Below, piece after piece: positions 63,258-64,000 of a stretch of DNA of 64,000 bases. The stretch comes from Aurantiochytrium sp. KH105 (Eukaryota > Sar > Bigyra > Thraustochytrida > Thraustochytriidae), in NCBI GenBank assembly GCA_003116975.1, contig BGKB01000027.1, forward strand, positions 186,001 to 250,000. Direction: 5' to 3'. Both the position numbers and the translations under genes were made by a program. Within the stretch, counting starts at the first letter, position 1. Every line of letters starts with the position of its first letter. The notes under the pieces are model-generated. The model worked only from the letters and a program-made list of their open reading frames with translations, was not told where the DNA came from and searched no databases.

Positions 63258-64000
63258 GCTGCCGCTGCTGCTGCTCTCGCTGCTGCTGCTACTGCTGCTC
63301 TTGCTGCTCCCGCTGCTCCCGCTACTCTTGCTGCTCCCGCTGCTGCGTTCGCTGCCGCAGACTGCAGTGCGCCGTCGCTGCCTTTGCCTCGACGCGGCGC
63401 TGCTCTTCGCGGCTCTGCTTCGCGATACAATGCGAGCGAAAATGGATTTCGACACAAGAACGCACAAGCAAAAAAGTCCTTCGACGGGACGCGAATCATG
63501 GAGATGATTTTGTTTGAGTGGGCGAAGAGCAAAGCCCAAGCAGCAAGCAAAAGCCAAGGCCGGCGGTATGCGGGCGGCGAAAATGCACGTGCGCGACCGC
63601 CGATTAACGCGTCTCTGCCGTGAGTTTCGGACCCAATGTGGCGGTCCTTTGCCGCGCTCTTCTGACATCCGCTCCGCACGCGAGAGCGGCGCCGCGCGCG
63701 GAGATGGCAATATTCACTCGACCGTCGAGATTCTATGCCTCTAGCAACATTTGCAAAGCGCAGGGACGCAGAGTTATTGCGCTTCGCCTCGCGAGTGTTT
63801 CGCTTGTGGATAGTTTTGCAAAGCAGCAGATCGAAGCTTAACCAGATCTCCACTACTATCTGAAAACGACACCCTCGACTATCACGATTCAGGCCAAGGC
63901 AGCTTGCTGACGTGGATATTGACCCGAGGAAACAAGGCAGAATGGCATTACACGCGAAAGCGCGTCGCGAATGAGGCAGTTCCGGGGAAGCCTCATGCGT
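63258..64000. promoter_or_regulatory. NECAP upstream region with CTG-rich repeats
   Basis: Immediately upstream of the NECAP start is a (CTG)n/(CTC)n tract (~63258-63360), probably in the 5' leader. The remaining ~640 bases to the window end show no supported gene. Confidence 0.4.

Overview
This is a nuclear window from a GC-rich, gene-dense, intron-poor eukaryote. The evidence is eukaryotic-only proteins (Sec63, a TBC Rab-GAP, copine, eIF2-gamma, NECAP, four Aurora kinases), short GT-AG introns in a minority of genes (donors GTACGT, GTAAGC, GTGAGC), and long Ser, Gly, Asn and Gln homopolymer tracts. Two proteins typical of ciliated cells (RIB43A-like, PPP1R42-like) mean the organism makes flagella at some stage. 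The composition and architecture would fit a thraustochytrid/labyrinthulomycete stramenopile, but that placement is inference and no taxonomic marker gene is present. Two ambiguous bases (10387, 36425) show the sequence is not finished, so some reading-frame breaks may be assembly errors.

Layout. 0-12 kb: 3' end of an unknown nuclear-looking protein, Sec63 (-), 3-hydroxyisobutyrate dehydrogenase family (+), TBC Rab-GAP (-), a TauE/SafE-like membrane protein with an intron (+), and a small Cys-rich-tail protein (-). 12-14.5 kb: a possible 75-residue two-exon gene and RIB43A-like (+). 14.8-22.5 kb: four Aurora-family kinases in a row (-,-,+,-), the most striking block. 22.9-25.5 kb: a frame-broken locus ending in a degenerate kinase-like domain, then a spliced bZIP gene on the minus strand. 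26.5-36 kb: copine, two WrbA-type flavoproteins (one with a charged, possibly myristoylated N-terminus), an unknown membrane protein, and a membrane-anchored TKL kinase with an altered HRD motif. 36-43.5 kb: a very large GH38 alpha-mannosidase with Gly-rich insertions and a C-terminal membrane anchor, then an AGC-like kinase. 43.3-47.8 kb: a repeat-rich region without a confident gene. 47.8-64 kb: a probable mitochondrial orphan, a coiled-coil membrane protein, spliced eIF2-gamma, PPP1R42-like, a third WrbA, a zinc-ribbon protein resembling Rrn7/TAF1B, and NECAP.

There is no operon-like organisation. Neighbours alternate strands, with short convergent 3' spacers (170-500 bp) and longer divergent, GC-rich, microsatellite-bearing 5' spacers. 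Themes that recur are protein kinases (six intact, one degenerate), WrbA paralogs (three), and secretory or endocytic proteins (Sec63, TBC, copine, NECAP, GH38). Most genes are single-exon. Where introns are proposed they were read from splice sites and frame continuity and have not been checked against RNA.
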